A stretch of 64,000 nucleotides of DNA. Source: Gymnopilus junonius. Lineage: Eukaryota > Basidiomycota > Agaricomycetes > Agaricales > Galerinaceae. Below the pieces are notes generated by a model. The model was not told where the DNA came from. It worked only from the letters and a program-made list of their open reading frames with translations, and did not search any database. The stretch covers positions 124,001 through 188,000 of the forward strand of contig JADNYJ010000018.1 in assembly GCA_015501075.1 (NCBI GenBank). The letters run 5' to 3'. Positions within the stretch are counted from its first letter, which is position 1. Every line of letters begins with the position of its first letter. Position numbers and translations under genes: made by a program. Shown here piece by piece: positions 47,156 through 58,367 of the stretch.

Positions 47156-49022
47156 TTATGGTACGCTCAGGAGATCAGCAAGACCTAGTATAGAGTCGAC
47201 CGATTCGAGACGAAGACCTTTCGCCAGGCTCTCTTCGGAGGACAAAGGGGAAACATCCAACTCCTTATAGGTGCTCCATGTGCGCTCGACGCGTTCGAGA
47301 GGCGTTTGATCAGGTTTAGAGTCCTCAGGGTCACATACGAGCAACCATATAGCATCGTAGCCACCAGCTTTTGGATTCAAGTAAGAATTGCAGGAATAAG
47401 CAGCCGCAAGTTCAGACTCACCCCAGGAACCCCTCCACCAATGACGCCCGCAAGGGACATACAAGCATCCAATAGTCTGGTCTGCTCGATTGGTCGATGG
47501 GGACTGCCGAGAGTTCTCCCATACGCCTCATTTGGGCTCGGACTTCCTGTAATAAATATTAGAACATTCAACTTTCATATGCAAACATTCTCTGGACCTT
47601 TGAAAGGTTATGGGCTTCGTAGAAAGTCTGCACTACTGGAAGTTCTGCTGCAGATTGCCATGGGTCGGCACTCCACTATGGGTGATAATTAACGGATTGG
47701 TCAGCATGGGAAACATCTTGAAAGAAGTCAAGAGCACCTGGACGGCTTGGAGGGAGGAAAGGTACTTGATGGCTTTTTTGTAATTTTGCGGATCTTGATC
47801 ATACAGCTTCGATAGTTGCAAAAGCGTCTGGGCAAGGGATTGGTTCAATTGGTCAAGGTGCGTCCAAAAAGTGTCGGCTAGCATCAAATAAGATGATAAT
47901 CTCGCCGATGAGACCAAATTGATAAGTCACCTTCTGCTTTCTTTTCCTTACGCCATTTCAAAACCTTGCCAACAAGAGAAGGGGTATCACTGCCTGCATC
48001 AACATCGGCGAGCATCATTCGGGTATAGGGGGGAAGCTTGAACCCTTCAATTTTGTAATTCCATGCAGAGTTTGAAGCAGATAAAATGGGATATAGTTTA
48101 GCCTGCCAAACAAATCTTTTGAACGAATGTATGTCATGTAGACAATGGAAACGAGCATACGGTATTGTCGTTCATTAGATCCTGTATAACAGAGGGATCG
48201 AAGCGTGTGTAGAGATGACTTCCAAAGACGGCTGCTGATACGTCGAAACCACTGCCAACTTTCCCTTGAGCGACACAATGCACGAACTGAGCTAGATTGT
48301 GCGCTAGTCTACGGCCTTCTCCGCTGTCAGCAGAAAGAGACTCTTCTGAGATCACAGACAAATGCACGAGAAGCGCCGATGAAAGAGACGTAATGAGGGC
48401 AGCCGAAGAACCCAGGCCGGTTTTGTGAACACCAGCAAGGGTGACATTGGTTGGACAAAATGGAGGTATTTTAGAGAGGGACTCAATGGTTCTAGAAAGA
48501 CCCAAAGCTTCGAGCTGAACGTCACTAAGATTTTGTAATCAAATTATTTGCCAGAACGGCGCACCTTAGCACGCTGAGAATAGAAGTCGTTGTCACCCAC
48601 TATGGTGATATCGAGCCCTTGGGACAGCTTGTCCTGGACAACAGTGGGTCCATTAATTTCCATAGCTAGAGCGATTGTATGTTGTAGAGCAAGATGAACG
48701 AACTTATTCCTGCCTGTGCTACAAGACCGGATGAGATTAGTCCTGAGCTGAAATCGTACGTTTTCGACATCACCAACTTTTCTTCCGCAGGCTTGACTTG
48801 GACATTGGGAGAAATGGTGGCAGAATAGGACCAAGTAGCATCAATAAATTGGGGAGATCTGACACGTATAGTGGTTGGTTTGAGGGAACCTTGGTCACGG
48901 ACTGCAGTGTAGAATCGTGACGAGGTGGAGACGACTACCCCAGAGTAAGCTGGATCGAGAACGAGGTAACCTCCAGCGACAAGCACCTTTCCTGGAGCTG
49001 ATATGACAGTTGTGCGGGCCAT
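47156..49022 (-). CDS. ERG8: Phosphomevalonate kinase
   Basis: Phosphorylates mevalonate-5-phosphate to the diphosphate in the mevalonate/ergosterol route, a GHMP kinase. ATG at 49022 gives MARTTVISAPGKVLVAGGYL, the family's N-terminal signature. Next: VLDPAYSGVVVSTSSRFYTA, LDITIVGDNDFYSQR, then the ATP loop GVHKTGLGSSAALITSL. Later come AQGKVGSGFDVSAAVFGS, YTRFDPSVIQDLMND, MMLADVDAGSDTPSLVGKVL, EQTRLLDACMSLAGVIGGGV and, across an intron, PGAGGYDAIWLLV. Stop TAA at 47156. About seven short introns. It converges on the amino acid transporter, 139 bp between stops, and shares strand with HEM15 behind it. Confidence 0.94.
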
Positions 49023-49264
49023 GAGAGTAGAGCTGTGCTGTGTATGGATTGGGGAAGCATGGCCTTATAGGTCGCACCAAGCCTTATGGGTGTTCTGCAT
49101 CAAGAAGGCTGACTCAGCTTGTGCAGTAGACCGCTCACCGCGGCGGGTTAAGCATACTTATACTCAAATCTTATTCGAAGTTTCCGCCTCCAAAAAGTTA
49201 CTCTCAGCATTAGTGTAGTAATTGAATAACATCATTGCTAAAAATACACGCGAGCAATACTTAA

Positions 49265-50682
49265 TTATCTCCCACCTCGCTTGAACCAAGCTTTTTGTTG
49301 CCCACATGTCGCGTTTGTGCACCCCGGACATCGCAGATCCATTTGAATACTTGTAGAACCCTTTCCTGCAGCACAATCACGCAGGTGGTCCGTGGCAATG
49401 TCCGCCAATGCCCGGATAAAGACTGGAGAGTCATTTAACGACACCGCTCGGTGGACTTGCATCCCAAGCTGTTATGTTTCCATATAAGCGATGAAACAGG
49501 GGTTTAGACTCTAAGTAAGCTCACCTCTCTAGCCTCTTTTGAGTACTCTAGGTCTAGTTCATAGAGCGTCTCAATGTGGTCACTCGTGAATGCGATGGGG
49601 ACGAGTATAACTTGCTTCTTTCCCAGCCGAGCAAGCCCCTTCAAAGCTTCGCTTGTCTGCATTCCCATCCACGCTGAAGGCCCGACCTGCGATTGCCATA
49701 CCAGTCGATACGGATTTGAGTGACCTAATCTTTGCATTACACCTGCCACGGAGGCAGATACTTCTAGGACATAAGGATCTCCGCGGTTAACAACAGACAT
49801 AGGTAACGAATGCGCTGAGAACAATAGCACAGTCTTGGAGCGCTTTTCGACTGGGAATTTCGCAAGAGCCGCTTCAATATTCTGTGCGACTGCCTAGACA
49901 ACCAGAGTCAATGAATAATGTGCGTGAATAGTAAGGGCAAATCACCTCGATAAAACCGGGATGTGTACCCCATCGGTCTATGACACTCCACTCGATACCT
50001 TGCATGTCGCTGTTATTTCGTTGTCGATAGAGTTCGTTGAGACTGCTTCCCGTCGTACTGCAACTGTACTGAGGATACTGGGTGAATGCAACTGCCCTCT
50101 TCACGCCGTCCTCCCTCATCTCCCGTGCGGTAGCTTCTGTAAGTGGACGAGCATATCGGAAAGCTACGTATGCTTTATGGGGAGCTGTTTCCGGGTGAAG
50201 TTCGTCAAGAAGCTGAGCCATTCCCTCGCCTTGTAGTCGAGTATAATGTAATATGGGGGAACCACCGCCAATGTCGGCATATTGTTGTTCGATTTTTGGT
50301 GTCCGCCTGCGAGCAATCACTGGAGCAAGGAAGCGTTGAAATGGCAGAGGAATGAGATCTCCGTCCATGAAGAGATTCTTCAAGAAGTCGTGTGTTTCCT
50401 CAACCTAAATAAGAGAAGGGCTTGAATTGGGTTGGACGGGAAATGCCCTGACATGCTTACGGTTGAAGGACCGCCCATGTTCAGCATAACGATGGCTAGA
50501 AGGACACGGGTGAACGCAGGCGTAAGACAGTACTGGTCAGGGCTTACCAGTGGGACTGTGAACGGAGGTGAGAGAGAGTGGGGTCCAATGGAAAGGGATA
50601 GCAATCACCTTTTGCCCGCCGCATGGGTGGCATACTGGCGAGAGAGGATGCGAGAGACAATGGGAGAGCGGAGAAGAGACAT
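49265..50682 (-). CDS. HEM15: Ferrochelatase, mitochondrial
   Basis: Inserts ferrous iron into protoporphyrin IX, last step of haem synthesis, on the matrix side of the inner mitochondrial membrane. Exon 1 (50609-50682) encodes a presequence, [20 protein letters not shown]. It is joined through an 8-nt microexon (50548-50555) to the exon starting at 50495, giving [18 protein letters not shown]. Core motifs: [100 protein letters not shown]. The C-terminal CPGCTNATC segment with an earlier Cys (DCAAG) supplies [2Fe-2S] ligands, as in fungal and animal enzymes. Complete. Confidence 0.95.
50548..50555 (-). other. HEM15: 8-nt microexon of ferrochelatase
   Basis: On the coding strand this exon is TCCCACTG, flanked by ..CGTTCACAG and GTAAGCC... 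Exon 1 leaves two bases and exon 3 begins CC, so the microexon completes Ser, encodes Pro and Thr, and gives the first base of Ala: [14 protein letters not shown]. Without it the transcript is out of frame (82 bases versus 74). Confidence 0.85.
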
Positions 50683-50787
50683 TGAAGGACGAGACAGAGG
50701 ATGGGCCCGCTTGAATAAATGGTAATGGTATTTATTCAGGTCTATACATGATTTCACTTCTCACGCTATCTATCTCAGAGTACACGT

Positions 50788-52779
50788 CTACACACTCTTC
50801 GTCAATGTCGCTTTCCACGCTGCAATCTCTCCCCGGCGTCGGTACCACTGGATCAGCGGCAAACTGATGCAAGAGACCACGATCCACACGCTTAGAATTC
50901 CAAAGTTCTGTCCCACTGTAAACATGTTCAGACCAATGATATAACTCTCTCATGAACCTATTTGCTTACACTCGTTTTTCGTCCCGAACAGGATGCTTCT
51001 CACCCCACGCGATATTTGGTAGAACGGCGCCGCATGTCCATAGTTGTATATATATGGCAGGGCATCAATCGGCCATAGGCATACCGACACATTTCCTGTG
51101 AAGCACGTTAACCGGCATGTTGGGTTCCTGATTAACTTGCAAACGGGGCATACCTATTACCCACAAGATCATGAACACTTGGATATACTTTATAGTCAAC
51201 AAGGTCATCATTGCCTCCAGTGCTAGACCTCTGTCAAAAGCATTTCGTGATCTTGCCAACACATAGTTCTTAATCACTTACGCTGCCGTCATCCCAAACC
51301 AAGACAACATCCAGAACAGAACAAAACCTCCCCGCCCGAAACTGGTGAAAAGTCTTATCAGCAATCATCTTTCTAGCCGACACTTTGGACGTACTGTCGA
51401 TCAAAGGGCAACTTGAAGGCACTTGTCAGTGTGGTATATGCGAGCTGATACAAAATCTCTTAAATTCAATGACATCAAGCTTTCTGAAAAAGAACTCACT
51501 GAGAGGAAAAAATATATAACGATTGATGAAATTATTCGAACGCGAACTAACGATCCAGTCGTTAGTTCTTGCTCTATGCCTGAAACTGCTCTTGCAAGTA
51601 ACCCGGAGTTCTTCAATCGGTGAGTTGCGTCCCTGATTCAGGCTGAAGCTGCACTCACGACTACCATGAACGATAGAATCAAGAGATAGATGAGGCCTAT
51701 GAATGTCACGGCAGTGGCTCTGATTATGTAGCTGCTTAATGCGTCTCTGAGCTGTCAAAAGGTTATTACTTACACCGGTGCATCAAAAGGTCGCAAATTT
51801 TCCAACGTGAAGTAAATGGGTCGTGTCAGAATTTCCGGAGGGACAGCTGCAATGGAACCATTTGATTGAATGGCATCCACCCACAGCTTCACCGCAAAGT
51901 CGTGCGTAATCTGGTCTAGAAGGCTTGTAATCTTCCTCAGGTAAGTACTATTCATTATTTATTCAGAGCATTCATAAGTCAGCAGACTCACTGTAGGTCG
52001 CAGAAGTATCCGGCTAAGAAGTCAAGTTTTTTAGATTAAGTATCAACTATCTTGTTTTTTCACGCACAAGGCATTTTCATTTCGCGCTTCCAGGCCATAT
52101 GCAGTGATAGCAGTCGAGGCATTGAAAACGGAGGGGTTGGTTCCTGTCAGCCTCTCGTTTAGGCCGCGAGTTGCGTTCAAATTAACTTTTCATTGGAAAA
52201 CACTTCCGAGAATCTGGAATGGCAATTACTCACTTGCGATGGCGACCCAACATTTTTCATCCAGTAATGCAGCCACTAAACTTTTTAAACCATCCGGAAA
52301 TTCTTGAGCCTGTTGAACATGCCAGTTGACTATATGCGCCGATGTTATATCGTTGCTAAGCCTTTGCGCTACGAATTGCCCTATCTGACCACCGTCGAAA
52401 TCCTTCCGAATGTTGGCATTGCCTCTGCATCAAACGAAGAAATAGTCGCACGTACAACAATCCATCCTTCTAAGCTCCGTGCAGGAAGCCTCCAAAGAGC
52501 CCCCCAGTAGATGGAAAAGATGGCGAAAATAGCAGCGACAATCAAACAAGTGCGCTGAAAAAGGATCTTTGCATAGATCCAGCGTGCTTTCGCAATCGCA
52601 GAGCTTTTATGCGTGAATTGGGTTGAATATAATAGGTGAACTACTTGTGACGATCGCTCTGAGGAAGTGAGGGTTTCGCTCCCGCTCCCGCTGACAGTAG
52701 CTTTAACATCGCTGTCGATTTTCTCGATACTCATTGACCGCGACGATGAAGAAGAAGATACGCAAAGAGTGCTTGACAT
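50788..52779 (-). CDS. DUF3533/Sng1-like multi-pass membrane protein
   Basis: Resembles the fungal Sng1/DUF3533 family, membrane proteins named for nitrosoguanidine resistance in yeast and otherwise poorly understood. ATG at 52779 (MSSTLCVSSSSSSRSMSIEK); a second ATG lies 15 codons on. The N-terminal cytosolic part is Ser-rich; the first helix reads LIVAAIFAIFSIYWGALWRL and is followed by PARSLEGWIV, a family hallmark. A large extracytosolic domain is followed by several C-terminal helices (about 50790-51760) including FGILSVWIVVSCISLPLIQ and then WYRRRGEIAAWKATLTKSV, with stop at 50788. Many introns; central exon borders are not all resolved. Confidence 0.72.
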
Positions 52780-53485
52780 GGCCAGCTTAAATGCGCTGTG
52801 CAATCACCGAAGCAGCTCCTTAGTTGCTCACACGTGAGTGCAAAAGCACGGGCGTCGGACTCGGAGATGATTCATTTTGTTCCAAAATGTAAAGTGATTT
52901 ACCGTGTATGTAATGGGAGTCAACGTCTATGTAGTGCCATCTGGTAGACGGATACTTCCAACTCCACACAGCCGCATAGGCTTGAACCCTGCGTATATTT
53001 AGTATTCATCACCAGCATGCACCTGCTGAAGAGATCAGATCCGCGGACTACTTTTCAGGCTTCCGAAGGGCTTTCTGTACAGCTCTGTACAGTCATCCGC
53101 CTGAAGCAGTCTCCGCAACCCAAAGAATAAAAATTTAGGCCAAGCGCCATGCCTATTTCGTAGAATGGAAAAGGAATCCATTGAGTGATCGAATGTCACA
53201 TTTCTTAGGCGCTCAAGCGCAAACGCCCGGGCTAAAATTAGATACCAACACTTTTCATTGAAGACTGTAAAGCTCGACTCTGAAAATCCGATTCATTTCC
53301 AATTAAACAAATACTGTCCAAATGTACACAAGAAAGCTTCCGGTATTAGTCATCCAAATTAGTGCAAGGCGAAAACTAAACGATTGCTAAACGATGATCA
53401 GAACTCAATAACGAAAAGGTCATGTAAGGCTCAGGAGAACGAAAGTATGCTAGTATCTTACCAATCAAGTAAACATAAACTCGTG
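52780..53485. other. Intergenic, Sng1-like to RING gene
   Basis: About 700 bp between two minus-strand genes; it should hold the Sng1-like promoter and the RING gene 3' UTR. It contains two copies of the palindrome CTGTACAG at 53075-53082 and 53085-53092, spaced 10 bp start to start. No coding sequence or RNA gene recognised. Confidence 0.5.
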
Positions 53486-55507
53486 TCAAGGAGTCCGTCG
53501 TGATTTCTTAGGCTTTGGGATCTCAACGGGCCGCTGGCAAACTGGACATCGCCCCGACACGTCAGTAAGCCAAGGATCCAAACAGGTTTTCTAGATTCAA
53601 AAGGTTAGCCATGATATAACGTCTTTTCTCAAAGGAAAGACAGACGCACATGAAAAACATGACCGCATTGAAGTAGCCTAAGGGGTTGAGCACCTTCCCC
53701 AGCGTCTTCCAACTTTAGATCATCTCCACGTTGCACTTCCGCGATGGTTGGGGGTAGAGTACTACTATTGGTAGAATTCTTACCTTCAGTAGGTTGATCC
53801 CCTGATTCTTGTTTAGCAGCCGCGTTCTTCTTCTTTGGCTCTTCGAAATCCATTAGGCAAATGGCACAAGCAGCACGGTTTCCTTCCAATGCTACGAAGG
53901 GATATTCACTCTGCTCCCAGTTGTCCTCCCAGGATATCGGACCCTGCAAATTGGAAAGAAGTTCGTCGTTCTTTTCGTTTGTTTTATCTATTCCTTCGTC
54001 GGATTTTTTTGACCGGAAGGAAGACAAATTGCGAAGGAGTTTAAACCGCCTCTGAGATGGTTTAGAAGCTGCCTGGGGAATTTTGGGTGGATACGAGTGA
54101 GGCACCTCTGCAGACGTAACCCTTTCGCTTTCTGGAGGCGAGGGGATGTACATTACAAGTGGAATGCGTTCTACCACGGATTTGGACAGCTTTCCTATTT
54201 CTGGCTTGATCATGTGCGGATTCTGTATAGGATGACGACCGATGCAAATAAGTAAAATGTTCCAGAATATCTATGTATTCATCAGCTTCAAACTTCGGAC
54301 ATAAGGACATAGGGCTCACAAAGATTATTGGTGCGATCACAAGAACAATGAGACCAACTAGGACAACCTCCAGGACCATAAGGTACATTATGCAAAGGAT
54401 TCCGAAAACAAGCCACCAGAGATGGGGAGACGTATGTCGGCATGTAGAAATGGATGTATACTCCAGAATGTGAGCGGTCAAAAACCAACTGAGAGTCATT
54501 AGTGATGAAACAAGAGTCAGGCTTTAAGAAATCATCAGAAGGAGACAGAATAAGGGCAAATGAATCATATTGCTAACCGTGAGTAAGTCCTAGAATAAGA
54601 AATATTGGAATCAGTAGGGCGAATGGGAGCTGAAATCGAGCTGTTAACGGTTTGATTTCCGCTCGTGGCTGCAGGAGCATTTTCAGCATGATTTGCTGTC
54701 ATCATGGGTTGTTGTACATTACTATTGGTGTCTGCCTCAGCGTCAGAGCGCAATGGATGCCTGATCAACCAGATTTAAACTACAAGTAACCCCAAAAAGA
54801 AATCAACTCACAGCACACGTTCCCTCAAGAAGTCCCAATAAGCAAGTGAAGAGGCTAGGATAACCCTTACGACCCAGAGCGATGCCCATACACCTAGTGG
54901 GCGATCACAGGCTGTCCATTCACTTAATCCCGGGTCCGAAGCACTTCTGAAATGTGTTCCTGTTAAGATCAGCATAGTCATGATGACCACGACCTATTCA
55001 GAATTCGATGATTTATTCGGTTCAAAGGGAGATGATTGGCCATACCTGAAGGAAACCCCAAGATATATTCCAGATTAAGGAAACCAAAGATTTACGAGCA
55101 TACGAGGCATTGCGGCCTATTCCAAAGTACATCATCAGCCTCACATAAAGGGGAATATTGTGGGGTATTGCTTGCGCCCGGGTAGTAGATTGTTGATCGG
55201 CGGAGGGTGGTGTCCCTTGTGGAGGTTGTATAGGAGGAATCGAACGCGCTGATGACAAGGGTGGGCTCCAAGTAGAAAGGTTAGTAGGAGTGGATGGTAT
55301 ACTCGATGGCGATTGATGCCGGGCTACAATTGGTGACGCAAGATTGCTGGATATCTGGCGACTATGACCTGCTTGATGATCACCTGTGGACTCAGAAATA
55401 CCACGATTGGTACGAATATGCGCCCTTTCCGGCCTGGAGGGGATGTCCCCGTCTGAGCGAATCCTGCGAAGGACTCCATCCTGAGGTAGAGTGTCTTGGG
55501 TTGCCAT
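53486..55507 (-). CDS. Multi-pass membrane RING-H2 E3 ubiquitin ligase
   Basis: A membrane ubiquitin ligase of unnamed fungal type. ATG at 55507 (MATQDTLPQDGVLRRIRSDG) starts a disordered Ser/Pro/Gln-rich N-terminus of about 110 residues. Several helices follow, e.g. VVVIMTMLILTGTHF, GVWASLWVVRVILASSLAYW, LWWLVFGILCIMYLMVLEVV and LVGLIVLVIAPIIF. The C-terminal RING-H2 begins AACAICLMDFEEPKKKN, has a long insertion rich in Thr/Ser/Glu/Asp, then LRLLQCGHVFHKTCLDPWL and GRCPVCQRPVEIPKPKKSRR, ending at 53486. The insertion between the second and third metal ligands (about 55 residues) is unusually long for a RING. An intron lies between GHVFH and KTC. Confidence 0.87.
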
Positions 55508-55924
55508 ACTGATCACCACTCTAGCACAAAGGCTGGAGGCTGGGAGTCCTTCAATCTAGGAACACAAGGAAGGGTCCAGTAACAAGGATGCGTCCAAGGA
55601 CAGTGTGGGCGCCAAATCGAACTGGGAATACTTGGTAGTGTAAGGCGTGTGTTTCTTACGCAGACTTAAATCATGATATTCAGTCAGTGCGCACGAGGCT
55701 CTGCAACTTGCCAACTTGGTCATCACGCGTGCCTATAAATAGATTTGCGGGGTATTTTCGTAGTTAGTTATTATTACCCTCAGCCAGACAGCGGATTTGC
55801 CATTTAGATTCGCATGCAGAGTTCTACATAATATACATGTGCAATTATCCTATCCGTCCTTCTGGTATCTATATGCGGAAAGTTGAACTAGTAGGTATGT
55901 GTATAAGCTCAAGTGCTTGCAGCT
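55508..55924. other. Intergenic, RING gene to coiled-coil protein gene
   Basis: About 420 bp between two minus-strand genes, AT-rich in its left half. Expected to hold the RING gene promoter and the 3' UTR of the next gene. Nothing else recognised. Confidence 0.45.
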
Positions 55925-57919
55925 TCAAGTTTTGCTACCTCGTATACACTGCCCACCAGTCCTGCAACGTGATTTCTTGCTGCCAAACAGAATAAGTTGC
56001 GCCAAAATATATCGTGGATAGCGATACGAACCGTCCGTTATTCTCTTTCTCTCCGCTGCATCGATGATGGCCTCTTCAAGTCTTCGGCTGCTCCACCGGT
56101 CACTGTGTAATCGCTGAAGACAGTTCCTCACGAAGTCCTTGTATTGCTGACCCCGTATTGTCAATTTTGCCGCAAGAAAGAATTGGTCCACATTTTCCTT
56201 CGCAGCTTCGATATCTTTTAGGCCATCCAGAGTTATGTGGCTTGGACGTAGTAGAACAGGCCATGGCACGTCAATCCATGTCAAAGGCAGGTTCTCTTCA
56301 GAGAACTTGGCCTTGTCGAAGAAGGCGCTGACACTTGCATAGCGTTCGAGGGCTCGTACAGTTGACCATGGACCACTTGACCATTGCCCGTGACGTGACA
56401 TTCGTTCTCTTTCCGCGCGCTCCAGAAGAGCTGCTCGCCGCTGCCTCGCTTGTTGTTGTTGTTTGGCCGTTTCTTCCCGACGTCTTCTTGCTTCTTCTTG
56501 CCTCCCCCGTTCCTTTACCTGAGCACTCTGTCTTGGCTCTTCCGTTCGGGCCCTTCTCATTGGCTCCTCGACTCGATCATGTTGCTCGCGCTGTCTCTGC
56601 CTTGCACGATCAGCATTCAGCTCTGCCATTTTTCTACGCGACTCTTCTAGTCGTGTAAGTCTCTGACCCTCTGACTCTTCTCCTGATTCCGAGTCGGGTG
56701 TTTCATGAGAATTGTCCAAGTCCGCGTCCTCCCCTTCACTGTCTTCAGGGATATCAGGACATTGAGGTCCTATTCAAGCACATGTTCAAAGTCTATCGAA
56801 AGGATAGAGATTATGAACTCCTACCATTTCCCTGGAAATAAGATTGAGGTACCTCTGCAAATACTTCCCTCAAGAAATTTTGGTCTCGATGCCTTCTACG
56901 CGCCTCCTTTTAGCTTCCCATCTGGTCTGTTTGTCTTTCTCTCGCTTCATTCTCTGGTTGTGGAGGATACGGCTTGAAGACGACGGAGAGAGAGTTCGGG
57001 CTCGTTTCTTGATTTTTGGAGCATAACTTTTAGTATTTCGATTATGACTATCCGCTTTGAAGTATTCATTCTCTTCATCTTCGCGATCACGAAGAGACTG
57101 AAAAGAGGCATTTGCTTCGGGAGTTATCAATAATGCGACCATCAGAAATTATTTTGCTCTTACCCGCTCTCTTTGTTTTGGGTTTCTCAAAAGACGAAGA
57201 GGTAGCACTTGTAAAGTCGAAGAGAGGAGACCTTTGTCTGTGGGGGGAATTGAGTTTGGAGGGGGAGGGGGGAATGTATGAAGCGTCTTCATCGTCGACG
57301 GCCATCTTATCATCATAACCATCGGGAGCAGAGAATTCGGAAGTCTGTGGCTCTTGTGGTGTATCCTCTGTGGCCGACTTCGTAGAAGATGAAAAAAAGG
57401 CTTCGTAGTCTGCTGGATCCCTCTTGGTTATAACACTCCTTCGGGAAAAATCGTCAACAAAGCAATCATAGCAAGGGTCCAATTTATATATGTCCCACTG
57501 ATCTTGAGAAATTAAATAAGTTTTGCTGTGGTACAATCTGCTTGAGTTAACGCCCAAGCAGAAAGGAAATGCACTTACCCACAAACATCGACCAACCGCG
57601 GGAAGGTCCCTTCATCAAATACGTGATCTCTTTTCCGAGCAGTGGGTACCCAGCGCCAAAAGGAACCACGACCTGGGATAGTTTCAATCACGATGCGCTT
57701 TGCACAACAACGACCTTCGTCGTTCAACGATAAATTGCTGAGACGCGAGAGGCCGTGAGGTAGAGCAACTTCAGGGTCAAATGAAGCAAATGATAATATT
57801 GACTGAGGGGTGCGCAGTAATCGAGATGGCTGTTCTGGATCGAGGACACCAGATATGGTGCCGCTGAGCTCAGGAAAAGGCCCGGGCACGGCTGGGGGTT
57901 CAAATTTGGGAAGACGCAT
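55925..57919 (-). CDS. Conserved-looking hypothetical protein with Arg/Glu coiled coil
   Basis: Not recognised as a named family. ATG at 57919 gives MRLPKFEPPAVPGPFPELSG. The N-terminus includes FASFDPEVALPHGLSRLSNL and IPGRGSFWRWVPTARKRDHV. A middle part has CYDCFVDDFSRRSVI and acidic/Ser-rich stretches, then basic NLS-like KIKKRARTLSP. A long Arg/Glu/Gln coiled coil (about 56380-56660) follows. The C-terminal helical block, LTWIDVPWPVL, YKDFVRNCLQRLHSDRW, resembles a degenerate J-like (HPD to HSD) element seen in other basidiomycete hypothetical proteins; this is inference. Frames clash by one base near 56882-56900: WEAKRRR runs to a stop while QNFLREVFAEVPQSYFQG lies in another frame, and no intron fixes it. 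It may be two genes or carry an indel. Confidence 0.5.
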
Positions 57920-58367
57920 GAGAAAGAGGAGGAGAAGAATTGCATGGCGAACAAACCTTGGGAGCTCATATAGATGAAATAGTGCTCTTGTACATAAGTC
58001 CTTTGTTCAATGTTAAGAAGGTGCCCTGGACACAGGGGGCACGTGACCGTGCAGTTGTCAGGGAGGTTTGCTATTTTGGGACAGCATTGTTAATTGGCTC
58101 CTGCGAATTGTCATGTATTGTGATGGACAGAGATATGACCTTTCAATGGCATGTGTAAGTTCGTTCCGTTCAATAACGCCCCGCAATAAGATGAATTTGA
58201 ATTGATAGAATTGAACACAGGTGAATTTTAGTGACCCGCACTGCGCAGCACAGCATGACCTCACATGACATTGACACCCTCATACTCAGTTTGACTCGGA
58301 TTTCGACTGACTCGTTTACTAGAAGACTCCTTAAATAATCCACTGTAGTGCGCTATACTATGCAAAC
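57920..58367. other. Divergent intergenic region, coiled-coil gene and GTPBP1-like gene
   Basis: About 450 bp between divergent starts; holds both promoters. No coding sequence recognised. Confidence 0.5.
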
